From Arsenophonus sp052174475 (GTDB lineage Bacteria; Pseudomonadota; Gammaproteobacteria; Enterobacterales; Enterobacteriaceae): a DNA stretch of 64,000 nt. Shown here piece by piece: positions 9,954 through 19,794 of this stretch. The DNA is taken from assembly GCA_052174475.1 (NCBI GenBank), contig JBQMRO010000009.1:5340-69339 (forward strand). The letters are read 5' to 3'. How positions within the stretch are numbered: position 1 is the stretch's first letter; every line of letters starts with the position of its first letter. The position numbers were made by a program, and so were the translations under genes. The notes under the pieces are model-generated. The model did no database searches. It saw nothing but the letters and a program-made list of their open reading frames with translations, and had not been told where the DNA came from.

Positions 9954-10520
9954 TTATTTCATTCGAGAAACATATTCACCGGATCTGGTATCAACTTTAA
10001 TTACCTCACCAATTTGAATGAATAGCGGAACTTTTATCACCGCGCCAGTACTTAATGTTGCTGATTTTATACCAGCACCTGTAGTGCTCCCTTTTAAACC
10101 TGGATCGGTATAAATCACCGTTAGTTCAACAAAATTCGGTAATGTGATGGCGATAGGCTGTTCATTCCATAATGTAACAATGCAATCAGCTTGATTAATT
10201 AACCATTTTGCATTATTATTAACTGTTTTTTCATCAACAGCTATTTGCTCAAAAGTCTTATTATTCATAAAATGCCAAAATTTTCCATCACTATATAGAT
10301 AGGTTAAGTTTAGATCTATAACATCAGCATTTTTAACATAATCAGTTGATTTAAATGTTTTTTCTAACAATTTATTAGAAATTAAATTACGGATCCGTAC
10401 GCGAGCAAATGCTTGCCCTTTGCCTGGTTTGATAAATTCGCTTTCCAGAATTTCACAAGGATCGCCATCTAACATGATTTTAAGACCTGAGCGAAATTCA
10501 TTGGTATTATATGTACCCAT
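9954..10520 (-). CDS. efp: Translation elongation factor P
   Basis: EF-P binds ribosomes stalled on consecutive prolines and promotes peptide bond formation. The 188-residue protein is full length and aligns throughout with E. coli EF-P: KOW-like N-terminal domain, then two OB domains ending RSGEYVSRMK. The modified lysine is kept as Lys34 in the loop KPGKGQAF. The gene is divergent from epmB with 42 bp between the starts, so both promoters must sit in or overlap that gap. The pairing with epmB, which supplies the beta-lysine for Lys34, is the E. coli arrangement and argues that the modification is still used; this also needs EpmA, which is not in this window. Confidence 0.97.
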   Translation of the reverse strand: MGTYNTNEFRSGLKIMLDGDPCEILESEFIKPGKGQAFARVRIRNLISNKLLEKTFKSTDYVKNADVIDLNLTYLYSDGKFWHFMNNKTFEQIAVDEKTVNNNAKWLINQADCIVTLWNEQPIAITLPNFVELTVIYTDPGLKGSTTGAGIKSATLSTGAVIKVPLFIQIGEVIKVDTRSGEYVSRMK

Positions 10521-10562
10521 AGAAATTCTATAAATTTTTTAATAAAAATAGCATAGCTAAAA

Positions 10563-11585
10563 ATGTTTAATATTGTAACTCAAAAAAGCCATACCAGAGA
10601 AGTCTGGCTACAACAACTTGCAGAATCGATCACTGATCCTAACGAATTGTTAGGATTACTAGCGCTACAAAATAACTCAGAATTGTGTGCTGGAACCGAT
10701 GCTCGTGCTTTATTTCCGCTTCGCGTACCTCTTGCTTTTATTGAAAAAATGCGTATTGGTGATGCTAATGATCCAATTTTACGACAAGTTATTACTGTAA
10801 AGTCTGAATTTAATCTTACACCAACATTTTCAACTGATCCACTAAACGAACAAAATAACCCAATTCCTTGGCTATTGCATAAATATCAGAATCGAGTCCT
10901 ACTATTAGTGAAAAACGGTTGTGCAGTTAATTGCCGTTATTGCTTTCGGCGTCACTTTCCGTATGAAGAAAACAAAGGCAATAAACAAAACTGGCAGACT
11001 GCGTTAAATTACATTCAACGCCATATTGAGCTTAATGAAGTTATTTTTTCAGGCGGTGATCCTTTGATGATGAAAGATCATGAGTTAGATTGGCTAATAT
11101 CACAGTTAGAAGCTATCGATCATATCAAACGACTTAGGATTCATAGTAGATTACCAGTAGTTATTCCTGCTCGTATTACTACAGCACTTTGCCAACGCTT
11201 CAATATTTCTCGACTACAGATTATTATGGTTACTCATATCAACCATCCAAATGAAATTGATAGCGAGTTTAGTCGCGCAATGGAGCAGTTAAAACAGGTA
11301 AATGTTACCTTATTAAACCAAAGTGTACTTTTGCGCGATATTAATGATAATGCTAACTGTCTAGCTAAATTAAGTAATAAACTTTTTGAAAATGGCATAC
11401 TGCCTTATTATTTACACTTATTAGATAAGGTTCAGGGTGCCGCCCATTTTATGGTAACAGATGAAAAGGCTCGCATTGTAATGAAAGAACTTCTTGCCAG
11501 TATCTCAGGCTATCTAGTACCGAGATTAACAAGAGAAATAGTAGGAAAACTGAGTAAAACGCCGATTGATTTGCAATTAACATAA
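10563..11585 (+). CDS. epmB: EF-P (R)-beta-lysine synthase / lysine 2,3-aminomutase EpmB
   Basis: Radical-SAM, PLP-dependent enzyme that converts lysine to (R)-beta-lysine, which EpmA attaches to EF-P Lys34. The 340-residue product is full length. The iron-sulfur motif CxxxCxxC is CAVNCRYC (Cys120, Cys124, Cys127), the SAM-binding GGDP is at 164-167, and the PLP lysine lies in LLDKVQGAAH (Lys289). The start at ATG 10563 agrees with the family N-terminus; the Shine-Dalgarno is weak. Downstream there is only a yjeI relic, so the gene is probably monocistronic. Confidence 0.95.
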   Translation: MFNIVTQKSHTREVWLQQLAESITDPNELLGLLALQNNSELCAGTDARALFPLRVPLAFIEKMRIGDANDPILRQVITVKSEFNLTPTFSTDPLNEQNNPIPWLLHKYQNRVLLLVKNGCAVNCRYCFRRHFPYEENKGNKQNWQTALNYIQRHIELNEVIFSGGDPLMMKDHELDWLISQLEAIDHIKRLRIHSRLPVVIPARITTALCQRFNISRLQIIMVTHINHPNEIDSEFSRAMEQLKQVNVTLLNQSVLLRDINDNANCLAKLSNKLFENGILPYYLHLLDKVQGAAHFMVTDEKARIVMKELLASISGYLVPRLTREIVGKLSKTPIDLQLT

Positions 11586-11639
11586 TGAACTTAACCTATA
11601 TGAATCAGGACTATGCTTAGCATAAATTAAAGATGCTTA

Positions 11640-11940
11640 TAAACTTCTCTAAGTACTTTATTGTTAGTAGGAACAAAATTTAAGAGTAACGTTTTCGTTG
11701 GGTTTATTAGTGCCATAAATAACATTTCCTCCCATATCAATAGCTTTTATGTAAATTATTGCTGCGACACGTAGTGAATTAAACTCATTATTTACGCTAT
11801 TTAGCTAATTACTTTAGCTGTTGTGGTAACTGATCATAAATGCTGACATTCACTTCTAGATTGGATATTAACAAAACGAATTTTTTGCCACAGTAGTAAT
11901 TTTATTGGTTATGAGTAAAAAGCCAAGACAATCAGTGTGC
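11640..11940 (-). pseudogene. yjeI: yjeI relic (DUF4156 lipoprotein)
   Basis: Minus-strand translation gives IYIKAIDMGGNVIYG near 11690-11770, matching the AAAMGGNVIYG core of YjeI. Upstream, CQHL...SVTTTAKVIS near 11840 corresponds to ECQLIGTATGKQSN. The signal peptide is not recognisable and stops interrupt the frame. In E. coli yjeI follows groL on the same strand, as here, which supports the assignment. Confidence 0.7.
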
Positions 11941-12263
11941 TACAAAGCAATACTTTAACTCACACGCTGTTCCTTATTTATTTTATCTATATATTAATAT
12001 CAATATGCTCTTGCATTACCAAATTTTTTGCTTAATTAAGCTTAATGTATATAATAATATGTTATACAACTAAATAGTTTGGTCATTAACGTTCTATACT
12101 AATTTGCTAAAAACATTTTAGCATATTCTAGTAAATAGGGGCTCGATTAAATTTTTTATAGAATAATTAAATTAATTTATGTGAAAATTTAAACTTAAAA
12201 CTAGTAATCAGGTAATAGCAAAATTTCAATAAAATTAGATAGAAAACAGATAAAATCTGATAA

Positions 12264-12299
12264 TAAAAACCCCGAGTTAAAAGTTAAACTCAGGGTTTT
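12264..12299 (-). terminator. Rho-independent terminator of groSL
   Basis: On the minus strand AAAACCCTGAGTTT pairs with AACTCGGGGTTTT across a short AT-rich loop, with T-rich sequence after it. It starts about 35 bases beyond the groL stop, a typical intrinsic terminator and one of the few intact ones in the window. Confidence 0.85.
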
Positions 12300-12333
12300 C
12301 GTGATAAATGAAAAATGTTAGGATTTTAATCCA

Positions 12334-13965
12334 TTACATCATACCACTCATACCAGCATTACCACTACCTAGATCAGGTTTATCTTCTTTTGGTAAATCA
12401 GTTACCATAGCTTCAGTTGTGATCATAAGGCCGGCGATTGAAGCAGCAAATTGTAAAGCAGAACGAGTAACCTTAGTTGGATCTAAAATGCCCATTTCAA
12501 GCATGTCACCATACTCTTCAGTTAAAGCGTTATAACCATAGTTGCCTTTACCTTGCTTAACATTATTAACAACTACAGCAGATTCTTCACCTGCATTTTC
12601 AACGATTTGACGCATTGGTGATTCCATTGCACGTAGTGCGATGCGAATGCCAACGGTTTGATCTTCATTGTCACCTTTCAACTTATCTAAGGCAGTTGCA
12701 ACACGAACCAGGGCAATACCGCCACCAGCAACAATACCTTCCTCTACGGCTGCACGAGTTGCATGCAACGCATCATCGACACGAGTACGTTTTTCTTTCA
12801 TTTCAACTTCAGTCGCAGCACCAACTTTAATTACCGCAACACCACCTGCTAACTTAGCAATACGCTCTTGTAATTTTTCACGATCATAATCTGATGTTGC
12901 TTCATCGCGTTGTTGCTTAATTTGTTCGATGCGACCTTTAATCGTCTCTTTTATACCGATACCATTAATAATGGTAGTGATATCTTTGTTAATGACGATT
13001 CGTTTTGCTTGACCTAAATTTTCTATCGCCGCTTTCTCCAACTCCATGCCAATCTCTTCAGAGATGACAGTGCCATTAGTCAGAATAGCAATATCCTGTA
13101 ACATCGCTTTACGGCGGTCTCCAAAACCTGGAGCTTTTACTGCAGCAACTTTTACGATGCCACGTAGATTATTGACTACTAATGTTGCTAGTGCTTCGCC
13201 TTCAACATCCTCAGCAATAATCAACAATGGTTTACCTGCTTTAGCTACACTTTCTAACAAAGGTAACAATTCACGAATATTAGAAATTTTCTTATCTACT
13301 AACAGTATATAGGGATTTTCTAATTCAGCAGAACCAGTATCAGGTTTATTGATAAAATAAGGAGATAAATAACCGCGATCAAACTGCATACCTTCAACAA
13401 CGTCTAAGTCATCTTCTAAACCTGAACCTTCTTCAACGGTAATAACGCCTTCTTTACCGACTTTTTTCATTGCCTTAGCGATTAATTCACCAACTGTTTT
13501 ATCCGAGTTAGCAGAAATTGTACCGACTTGTTCAATCTTTTCATTATCAGAACAAGTCTCAGATAATTTTCCTAGTTCCTTAACTGCCGCAGAAACTGCT
13601 TTATCAATACCGCGTTTTAAATCCATCGGATTCATGCCAGCAGCAACTGCTTTTACACCTTCACTAACAATTGATTGAGCGAGTACTGTTGCTGTTGTTG
13701 TACCATCGCCGGCTGCATCATTTGCCTTAGATGCAACTTCTTTTAGCATTTGAGCACCCATATTTTCGAATTTATCTTCTAATTCGATTTCGCGCGCAAC
13801 AGATACACCATCTTTAGTAATGGAAGGTGAGCCAAAAGATTTATCTAGAACTACATTCCGGCCTTTCGGACCTAAAGTAACTTTAACTGCATCAGCAAGA
13901 ATGTTCACTCCGCGGAGCATTTTAGTACGTGCATCACTACCAAATTTTACGTCTTTAGCTGCCAT
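12334..13965 (-). CDS. groL: Chaperonin GroEL
   Basis: 60-kDa subunit of the double-ring folding chamber in the cytoplasm; works with GroES and ATP. The 543-residue protein (548 in E. coli) is complete: N-terminal AAKDVKFGSDAR, ATP-site segment GDGTTTATVLA near 86-96, apical domain with YLSPYFIN, and the equatorial AGGG segment near 413. The C-terminal tail is short (GSGNAGMSGMM) with little of the usual GGM repeat. AAGGAAAG precedes the ATG and groS ends 49 bases upstream, so they form one operon. It is the most conserved gene in the window; insect symbionts commonly make large amounts of GroEL. Confidence 0.99.
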   Translation of the reverse strand: MAAKDVKFGSDARTKMLRGVNILADAVKVTLGPKGRNVVLDKSFGSPSITKDGVSVAREIELEDKFENMGAQMLKEVASKANDAAGDGTTTATVLAQSIVSEGVKAVAAGMNPMDLKRGIDKAVSAAVKELGKLSETCSDNEKIEQVGTISANSDKTVGELIAKAMKKVGKEGVITVEEGSGLEDDLDVVEGMQFDRGYLSPYFINKPDTGSAELENPYILLVDKKISNIRELLPLLESVAKAGKPLLIIAEDVEGEALATLVVNNLRGIVKVAAVKAPGFGDRRKAMLQDIAILTNGTVISEEIGMELEKAAIENLGQAKRIVINKDITTIINGIGIKETIKGRIEQIKQQRDEATSDYDREKLQERIAKLAGGVAVIKVGAATEVEMKEKRTRVDDALHATRAAVEEGIVAGGGIALVRVATALDKLKGDNEDQTVGIRIALRAMESPMRQIVENAGEESAVVVNNVKQGKGNYGYNALTEEYGDMLEMGILDPTKVTRSALQFAASIAGLMITTEAMVTDLPKEDKPDLGSGNAGMSGMM

Positions 13966-14014
13966 ATTATTTCTTTCCTTTAAATTCTTTCATTGAGAAA
14001 ATCTAAGCGAAAAA

Positions 14015-14308
14015 TTATTTTTCAACAATTGCCAGAATATCGCTTTCTGACATAATTAATACTTCTTCGTTATCAATCTTTTCTGTTTTTACACTGTAGC
14101 TGTCGTTAAAGATAACAGTATTGCCAACTTTCACATCTAATGGTTTATTTTCACCGTTTTCTAAGATACGACCGTTACCAACAGCTAATACTTTTCCTCT
14201 AGTTGATTTACTAGCAGCAGAGCCCGTCAGAACAATGCCACCAGCAGATTTAGCTTCAGCTTCTTCGCGCTTGATGATAACTCGATCATGCAATGGACGA
14301 ATTTTCAT
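14015..14308 (-). CDS. groS: Co-chaperonin GroES
   Basis: Heptameric lid of the GroEL chamber. The 97-residue protein is full length, with N-terminus MKIRPLHDRVI, the mobile GroEL-binding loop (about residues 16-35, containing GGIVLTG) and the VGNTVIF beta-strand. AGGAG lies 8 bases before the ATG. First gene of the groSL operon, with a sigma-32 type promoter about 90 bases upstream. In E. coli fxsA and aspA lie upstream; both are present here as relics. Confidence 0.99.
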   Translation of the reverse strand: MKIRPLHDRVIIKREEAEAKSAGGIVLTGSAASKSTRGKVLAVGNGRILENGENKPLDVKVGNTVIFNDSYSVKTEKIDNEEVLIMSESDILAIVEK

Positions 14309-14376
14309 TAATAGATCTCCTATAAATAAAATTCATATAAAGTAAATAAGAATGATACTAGTATTGTTTGTTAAAA

Positions 14377-14401
14377 CAATATCCTGTTTAACAGGATATT
14401 G
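14377..14401. repeat. Perfect 11-bp inverted repeat over the groE promoter
   Basis: CAATATCCTGT-TTA-ACAGGATATTG. It covers the -10 box and the expected transcription start of the heat-shock promoter. Since the transcript would begin inside it, it is a DNA-level palindrome and not an mRNA hairpin. Confidence 0.85.
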
Positions 14402-14424
14402 GGGTCAATTAAAATTAGTTCAAG
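14394..14424 (-). promoter_or_regulatory. Sigma-32 (heat-shock) promoter of groSL
   Basis: Minus strand: CTTGAAC (14424-14418), 13 bases, CCCCAATAT (14404-14396). The sigma-32 consensus is CTTGAAA - 11 to 16 bases - CCCCATNT, so both boxes and the spacing fit, including the run of C before CTTGAA as in E. coli groE. Transcription would begin near 14389, about 80 bases before the groS ATG. Confidence 0.9.
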
Positions 14425-14644
14425 GGGGGTACCCAAAAAAATTTTTCATTTTTCTTTTTACTTAAGAACAAAATTGTTAGTATTTTTTAGTATCAAGATC
14501 TTCTCTTTATAAGATTTTTTTATCTTTAATGATAATTGATAAAAATCAGATTTTCTATCAAATTTCAATTCTCATTCATAATCTATGCCATTTTAAAGAC
14601 CGGTTAAAATTGTTGTTTATCGGGAGGGGTCACCCATTGAGCGC

Positions 14645-15030
14645 CAACCTAACAGATTAAAAATAAATGTCTAGCATAAGCTAGATGATTATTATTTTTT
14701 TTGGATTGAAGAAAATAGTAATAACAAACCTGAAAATTAGTAAAAAATTAGGTAAGATTAATAAAATACCTGCAATCACTAAAACCATATTATTAATCAT
14801 TTCTTCGAGCGTATTTTCCCAATTTATCTAATTTTTAGATATTAACAATAAGTTAATAATCCTTTGTTTTTTACTAAAGAAATTTCAAGGCATGAAGTTA
14901 AAAAGGCCACTATTAGAGTAGTTAATACACTTATCCTCTCAGCAATTCTAACAAAATAACTGCTTAAATATAAATTAACAGGCATAAAAGTATAAATGAA
15001 ACCCAACGTATAGAATTCTTCTATTATTTA
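14645..15030 (-). pseudogene. fxsA: fxsA relic (membrane protein)
   Basis: Minus-strand peptides SVLTTLIVAFLTSCLEISLV then KNKGLL, and downstream EEMINNMVLVIAGILLILPN, follow FxsA (LLTLVLVIFTSVIGMSLVRNQGF ... AEMIKSVSLIIAGLLLLLPG). Frame changes between the two pieces show it is broken. It lies between groS and aspA on the groS strand, as in E. coli. Confidence 0.75.
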
Positions 15031-15404
15031 CTAATAAAACAATACCTTCTTAATTTAGCTAGATAAATTGTTTTAAAAAAATATCACAATATAAGCTTTA
15101 TAAGCTAATAATATCTGTGTTATATATATTTATCATACATTTTGAATGATAAATATTTTTAATATTTTTTATTATTTTTAATAAATTATGTGAAAATGTG
15201 ATCATATAAATAATCTTAGTAATTTACTAAGATGCAAACATAGTATTCCATATATAATAGTAATAGTATTTTAGAATATATATAACGGTTATAATTAAAA
15301 TCTTAGTTATTAACTTCAAGTTATATATTAAAAATAATCTATTTGTACTATGTACATTACATATATTTAGTTAGTTAATTCTATTTAATCTTACGAAGGT
15401 TTGC

Positions 15405-16845
15405 ATGTATAAAAATTATTTTTTTGAAGAAAGACTTATTATATAAACGAGATATATCTATTAAATCCTACTATAGTATCTATACATTGGATATGATCGA
15501 GAGTTTTTCTATGTAGTAATTGATCTAATAATCATGTACACAAAATTTATTTGTGGAATGGTAACACTAAAAAGCAGCAGTAATGGCAATTAAAGAATTA
15601 AAACTGTTCCTTAAAACAAGGAGATACGATTATTAATACCTATAACGAAATTTTAAATAAAGACAAGTGCATAAATCAATTTCTAATTGATATTTTTCAA
15701 TGGGAAAGATCTGGTGCACATTTTTAAATTATGAATGCTAACTAAGTTCTAGTTAGCATTGGTTTTGAATTAGTGGGTATAAAAAGTGAAAATCAATATT
15801 TATATCTCAATGAGCATTTAAATAAAAGTCAATCAACTAATTATTGATCAGTTTATTGGCTTTCAAATTGTGGTTTATAACTCTATTGCTAGCCTGATTA
15901 AATCAGTTATTCTTCTTCAAAGAATAGTTTTGAACAAAAAGCTAACTAATTAAGGATACTTTTAAAATCCATTTCATCTAATTGCAATATGCAGTTCCTT
16001 TGCTAGGAACACAAGAATTGCATTCATTTATCACTTTATTAAAAGAAGAAATAAAAAATTATACTATGATAATTAAATATTATTAGCAGCTAATCTTGGT
16101 GTATCTGCAATAACGGGAACCTCCATTCAGAATCAATGCTGCTACTGGTTATCAAGAATTGGTGGTAAAAATGAAATGAAGTAATGGAATTTTCCTATAC
16201 CAGCTAGAAGATTTAATTGAAGTAACTTCCGCTTGTTGTGCTTATATTATAGCATAAGCGTCGTTAAAACGCTTATTAGTTTAAGCTATCAAAAATCTGT
16301 AATGATCTTCATTTACCCTCTTTCTGTCTTTGTTGGTTTAAAAGAAATTAATTTATCCCTGAACTATAAGGCAGGATCATCTATTTTATCTGATAAAATT
16401 AATCTTGTTATTTCTAAAATTTTTAATAAAGTATGCCTCCAAGTTATTGGAAACGACACTCTTTATTACAATCTCGACGGAATTAGGACGATTGTAATTG
16501 AATCAAAGATAGAGCCAGTAATCAGTCAATCAATTTTTTGATCTATTTAATTAATAAATAATTCTTGTCGCAATTTTTTAGAAAAATGTATTACCAGTAT
16601 TTTTCTCAATAAAAAATTTGTGATAAATATGTTTTTAATTGGGTTGGAATTATTATTCATTTTAACATTTATCGCTCATAATGATAGTAATTTTTTTAGT
16701 AAAAAAATATTAAAGCAGGTAAAAATGTTAGAAAAGTAGTAGTTAGAGTAAGGTTTACTAACAGAAGATAAATTAGACGATATTATTTTCTTCTAAAAAT
16801 CTAAAAAAATCTTCAATATAAATCAAAACGATTTGATGATTAAAT
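15405..16845 (+). pseudogene. aspA: aspA relic (aspartate ammonia-lyase)
   Basis: Nearly the whole gene can be traced across several frames: FEERL and NGMV/ICGMV near the start, IGFELVGIKSENQYLYLNEH near 15750-15820, LQYAVPLLGTQELHSFITLL near 15985-16035, EDLIEVTSACCAYIIA near 16210-16255, LKEINLSLNYKAGSSILSDK near 16340-16400, KVCLQVIGNDT near 16430, IEPVISQSIF near 16510 and LLTEDKLDDIIFF near 16755. These match E. coli AspA segment by segment. More than five frame changes or stops mean no enzyme is made. It is divergent from groSL as in E. coli. dcuA, the expected next gene, is replaced by an IS256 relic. Confidence 0.9.
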
Positions 16846-17024
16846 TAAGATATTAATTGTTATTTCCTGAAGAAATTATGGTTTTTTTAAATAATTCATA
16901 TTTAAATTTGAACTAATCTTTAATAAGTTGTAATACAACTTCAGTATCTAATACTGATTAGAGTGTTCATAAACTATATACCTAAACATATCAATATGAA
17001 TTATCCTCATCATTTCTGATCTAT

Positions 17025-18395
17025 GATGTTTCGGAGATGCTAGTGTATCCTGATGATTAATTTTATGAATTATTTTAACATTAAAGAATGATATGGAATA
17101 AAAATTCCACTTTATAGGTATTAGCGAAACTAGATAATATCTGTGATCCCTTACATGAACTCATCCCTAATAATGGTAGGTAGGATGATAGGCACTGTTG
17201 TTGAGATGGAGCTCGAATCTATCTTGTAGTACCATAATTAAAACTACCTTTTATTGACGAGCAGTTATGTCCTCAATTGTAACGATTACTTGCCACAAAA
17301 ATCATATAAACTAGTATTGTGGCGGTGTTGAGATTAAATACCTAAGGTTATAGGGTCGCAGAGGCAACGGGGTATCTTCAACAGCTCATTGCTGCTTTAT
17401 TTGAAGCGTACAAAAAGCGGCGAAAAGTTGCTACTATGGTTGGCAATTGTTAGACATCTCCACTGGTGATTTTTTACGAATCCCTAAGCCGATTCTTGAT
17501 TAAAAGCGCATGATATATCTTGCTAAGTTCCATTAGCAAATTAAAATAACAATAACTTGAAGAACATTGGCAATAATGCGCCAGCATGATTTAAATGATA
17601 CGCGTTACTTTTATTTTGGGTCGATGATGACATATACCGTCCTGTCAGGACGGTGATCGCCTTTGCTTACTCCTCATTATTAACATTACTCTACATGGAC
17701 GTAAGGAATTCATTGCAGTTAAAGATGCTTATAGAGAGTAAAAGCGAATTGGGCATTAATTTCTAATTCCCTAGGTACGAGTACAGATAACTTAATCGTA
17801 TTTACCAGAGTTTTCTACGGGACGTGATGCATTTAGTTTTGTAATGCAATAGCAAAGATTTTCTAGGATATTCAGCACAAATGCTGTTAAGTACACAAAA
17901 TAACTAATGTTAGTTAGTTTCACTCCTCAAAGCCATTCAACACCGAAGGTTAAGTGTGTGCTTCTGGAGCTCTGGTGATGGAGAGCCTTTGATATGCCGC
18001 TAATAAATCCCTTAATATTTTATTGGCAAGGTTTTCAGCGTATTCATCAGTGATAAAGAAACTTAAAAAAGATCGAGAATAACTACTGGCTCCTATGTTT
18101 CCATCAGCCCAGTTATGAGGGTCAATAAAAATAACTAATTTTATTAAAATCGGCTTTTTCAAGAATGCGAGGTTATGGAAGATGACTTGCGAAACACTGT
18201 GTGGTTCAAGAGTAACCTTTTAATGGTATTAAAGCTGCTGCAGTCTACTCAGAAAAGTTGGAACCGGTTAAAAGAGATTTACCTGTTTGACCTTGATGGT
18301 AAGCGAAATTCAATTTAAGAATGAAGAATAGATGCAAAAACATTAGAGTAAAATGATAGCCTAACCCTCCCTCTCCCTCATACACTAATTTGCTA
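17025..18395 (+). mobile_element. IS256-family element, decayed, near full length
   Basis: Starts GATGTTTCGGAGATGCTAG. Relic peptides: WVDDDIYRPV in the conserved ADG region near 17620, VRKEFIAVKDAYRE near 17698-17745 (family HGHKEFVAVEDGYRES), and C-terminal family segments up to about 18320. All frames are broken. The minus-strand frame at 17950-18162 is only its shadow. Confidence 0.85.
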
Positions 18396-18654
18396 ATAAA
18401 TTACTTAAATCTGCGGAATTCTTATATACTAGTGTAGTTTTATTGTTATTATTCGTTATAGAAAAAAAGATAAATCCTAAAAGTGAGAGAACAATTAATA
18501 TATTAAATAATAAATTTATAATTTATATTTCAAATGAAAATAATAAAAACAGTAGCAATAATCATTTTTATTTAAAACAAAATTTTTTTATATTAAACAT
18601 AATAACATTTTATATGTAGAAAACTTTTAATTTTTAATGTATAGCTTACAGCTA

Positions 18655-19680
18655 TATATTGGCAAAGATTGTTGATAGAAATATTCTATATTATATGAAG
18701 GATATTTGCTACAGCATTTAGCATGAAAAAGCAAACAGTCATTCATATCAAAGAGACTTTTTCCTTACTCCTTACCAACATAAAACTGCATCTCATTAGC
18801 TGCTTCTGTGATAATCTGTTAGATAATCTAGATTCATACATTGAAGCAACTCATTCTACTTTATCCTACTGATATTATCACAATTAATATATTTTTCGCT
18901 GTGGAAAATCATTAGGGTTCAGAGATGTTATTACAAAATCCCCGATTGCACGAAAAGATTTAATAATCTTATTGAAATTCCTCTAGCAAAACTATATCAC
19001 AAAGAAAAATGGTTTAGTTATCTTCGATGTATGTTGAATAGCTTGATTTTATGGAATTTAGCAAAATAAACAGGTATTAATTTGAAAACAGGGTTTAGAT
19101 TGTGTTACTGTTTTTTTGTTTCAGTGAAGATAGCTAAATTAAATATACTAAGTGGTATTATTGAAGTCGACAAAAATTTTCTCTGAATACTTGTAAAAGG
19201 AAATTTTACATACCACATGGGAAATCTAGAAAAAATGCAAGAGTAGGAGGGGTTAAAAGGAAAGAACGAATCTCGCTCTTAATCAGCAAAGATTACATAG
19301 CTATGTGAGAAATGAGATTCTTGAAAATTTTGATAAAAGGTGCATTAGTCATTTTCTTGATATGATCATCGATAAGAGTTCATCCTTTGTTCAGATGGAG
19401 GTAAACAGTACAAAACCTTTTCCAGTTATTATGAAATTAGTCACAATTGTTTAATAAAATTAAACAATCAGAGAATTATTAATAAGAAATTTCAGATTCA
19501 AAATTGAACAGTTATATCAGACGATTAAAAGGATAGCTAAGTATTTTATATGGTATAGGATCTTATTTATTGAAATATCTGCCTCTGGAAATTTTTTTAA
19601 AACCATAATAATTAAAATTTAAACATGAATACATAAACTGCTTTACGAGCAAAACAATAATCTTTTTCAAGATAGTCGTT
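18655..19680 (+). mobile_element. IS1595-family element, decayed, full length
   Basis: Recognised from plus-strand relic peptides in order: IPLAKLYHKEKWFSYLRCML near 18975-19035 (family TPLARLRRKEKWLAYAQCML), LAKXTGINLKTGFR near 19058-19100, SGIIEVDKNFL near 19150 (family SGIVEADETFF, first catalytic Asp), EFILCSDGGKQYKTFSSYYE near 19375-19430 (family DAILCSDGGKAYKTF, second Asp) and FQIQN (family FHIQNVNAYHSRLKGW). Ends carry GGCAAAGATTGTTG-like inverted repeats. It includes a perfect 10-bp inverted repeat at 19446-19468. Confidence 0.85.
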
Positions 19681-19794
19681 TTCAGGTAGTTTGTGTTAAA
19701 ATCTTCAGATAAACGGGATGTCAATTTGGTTAAATAATTTTATTATTCTCATTTAAATGAGAAAGCATTTAGCATATTTTTATAAGTCAAGTTA

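Noticed and set aside
12308..13312. Several plus-strand open frames opposite groL
   Set aside because: They are antisense shadows of the strongly conserved groL codons and show no protein-like similarity.
16233..16541. 102-codon plus-strand frame as an independent gene
   Set aside because: Its sequence (KEINLSLNYKAGSSILSDKI, VCLQVIGND) is the middle of the aspA relic.
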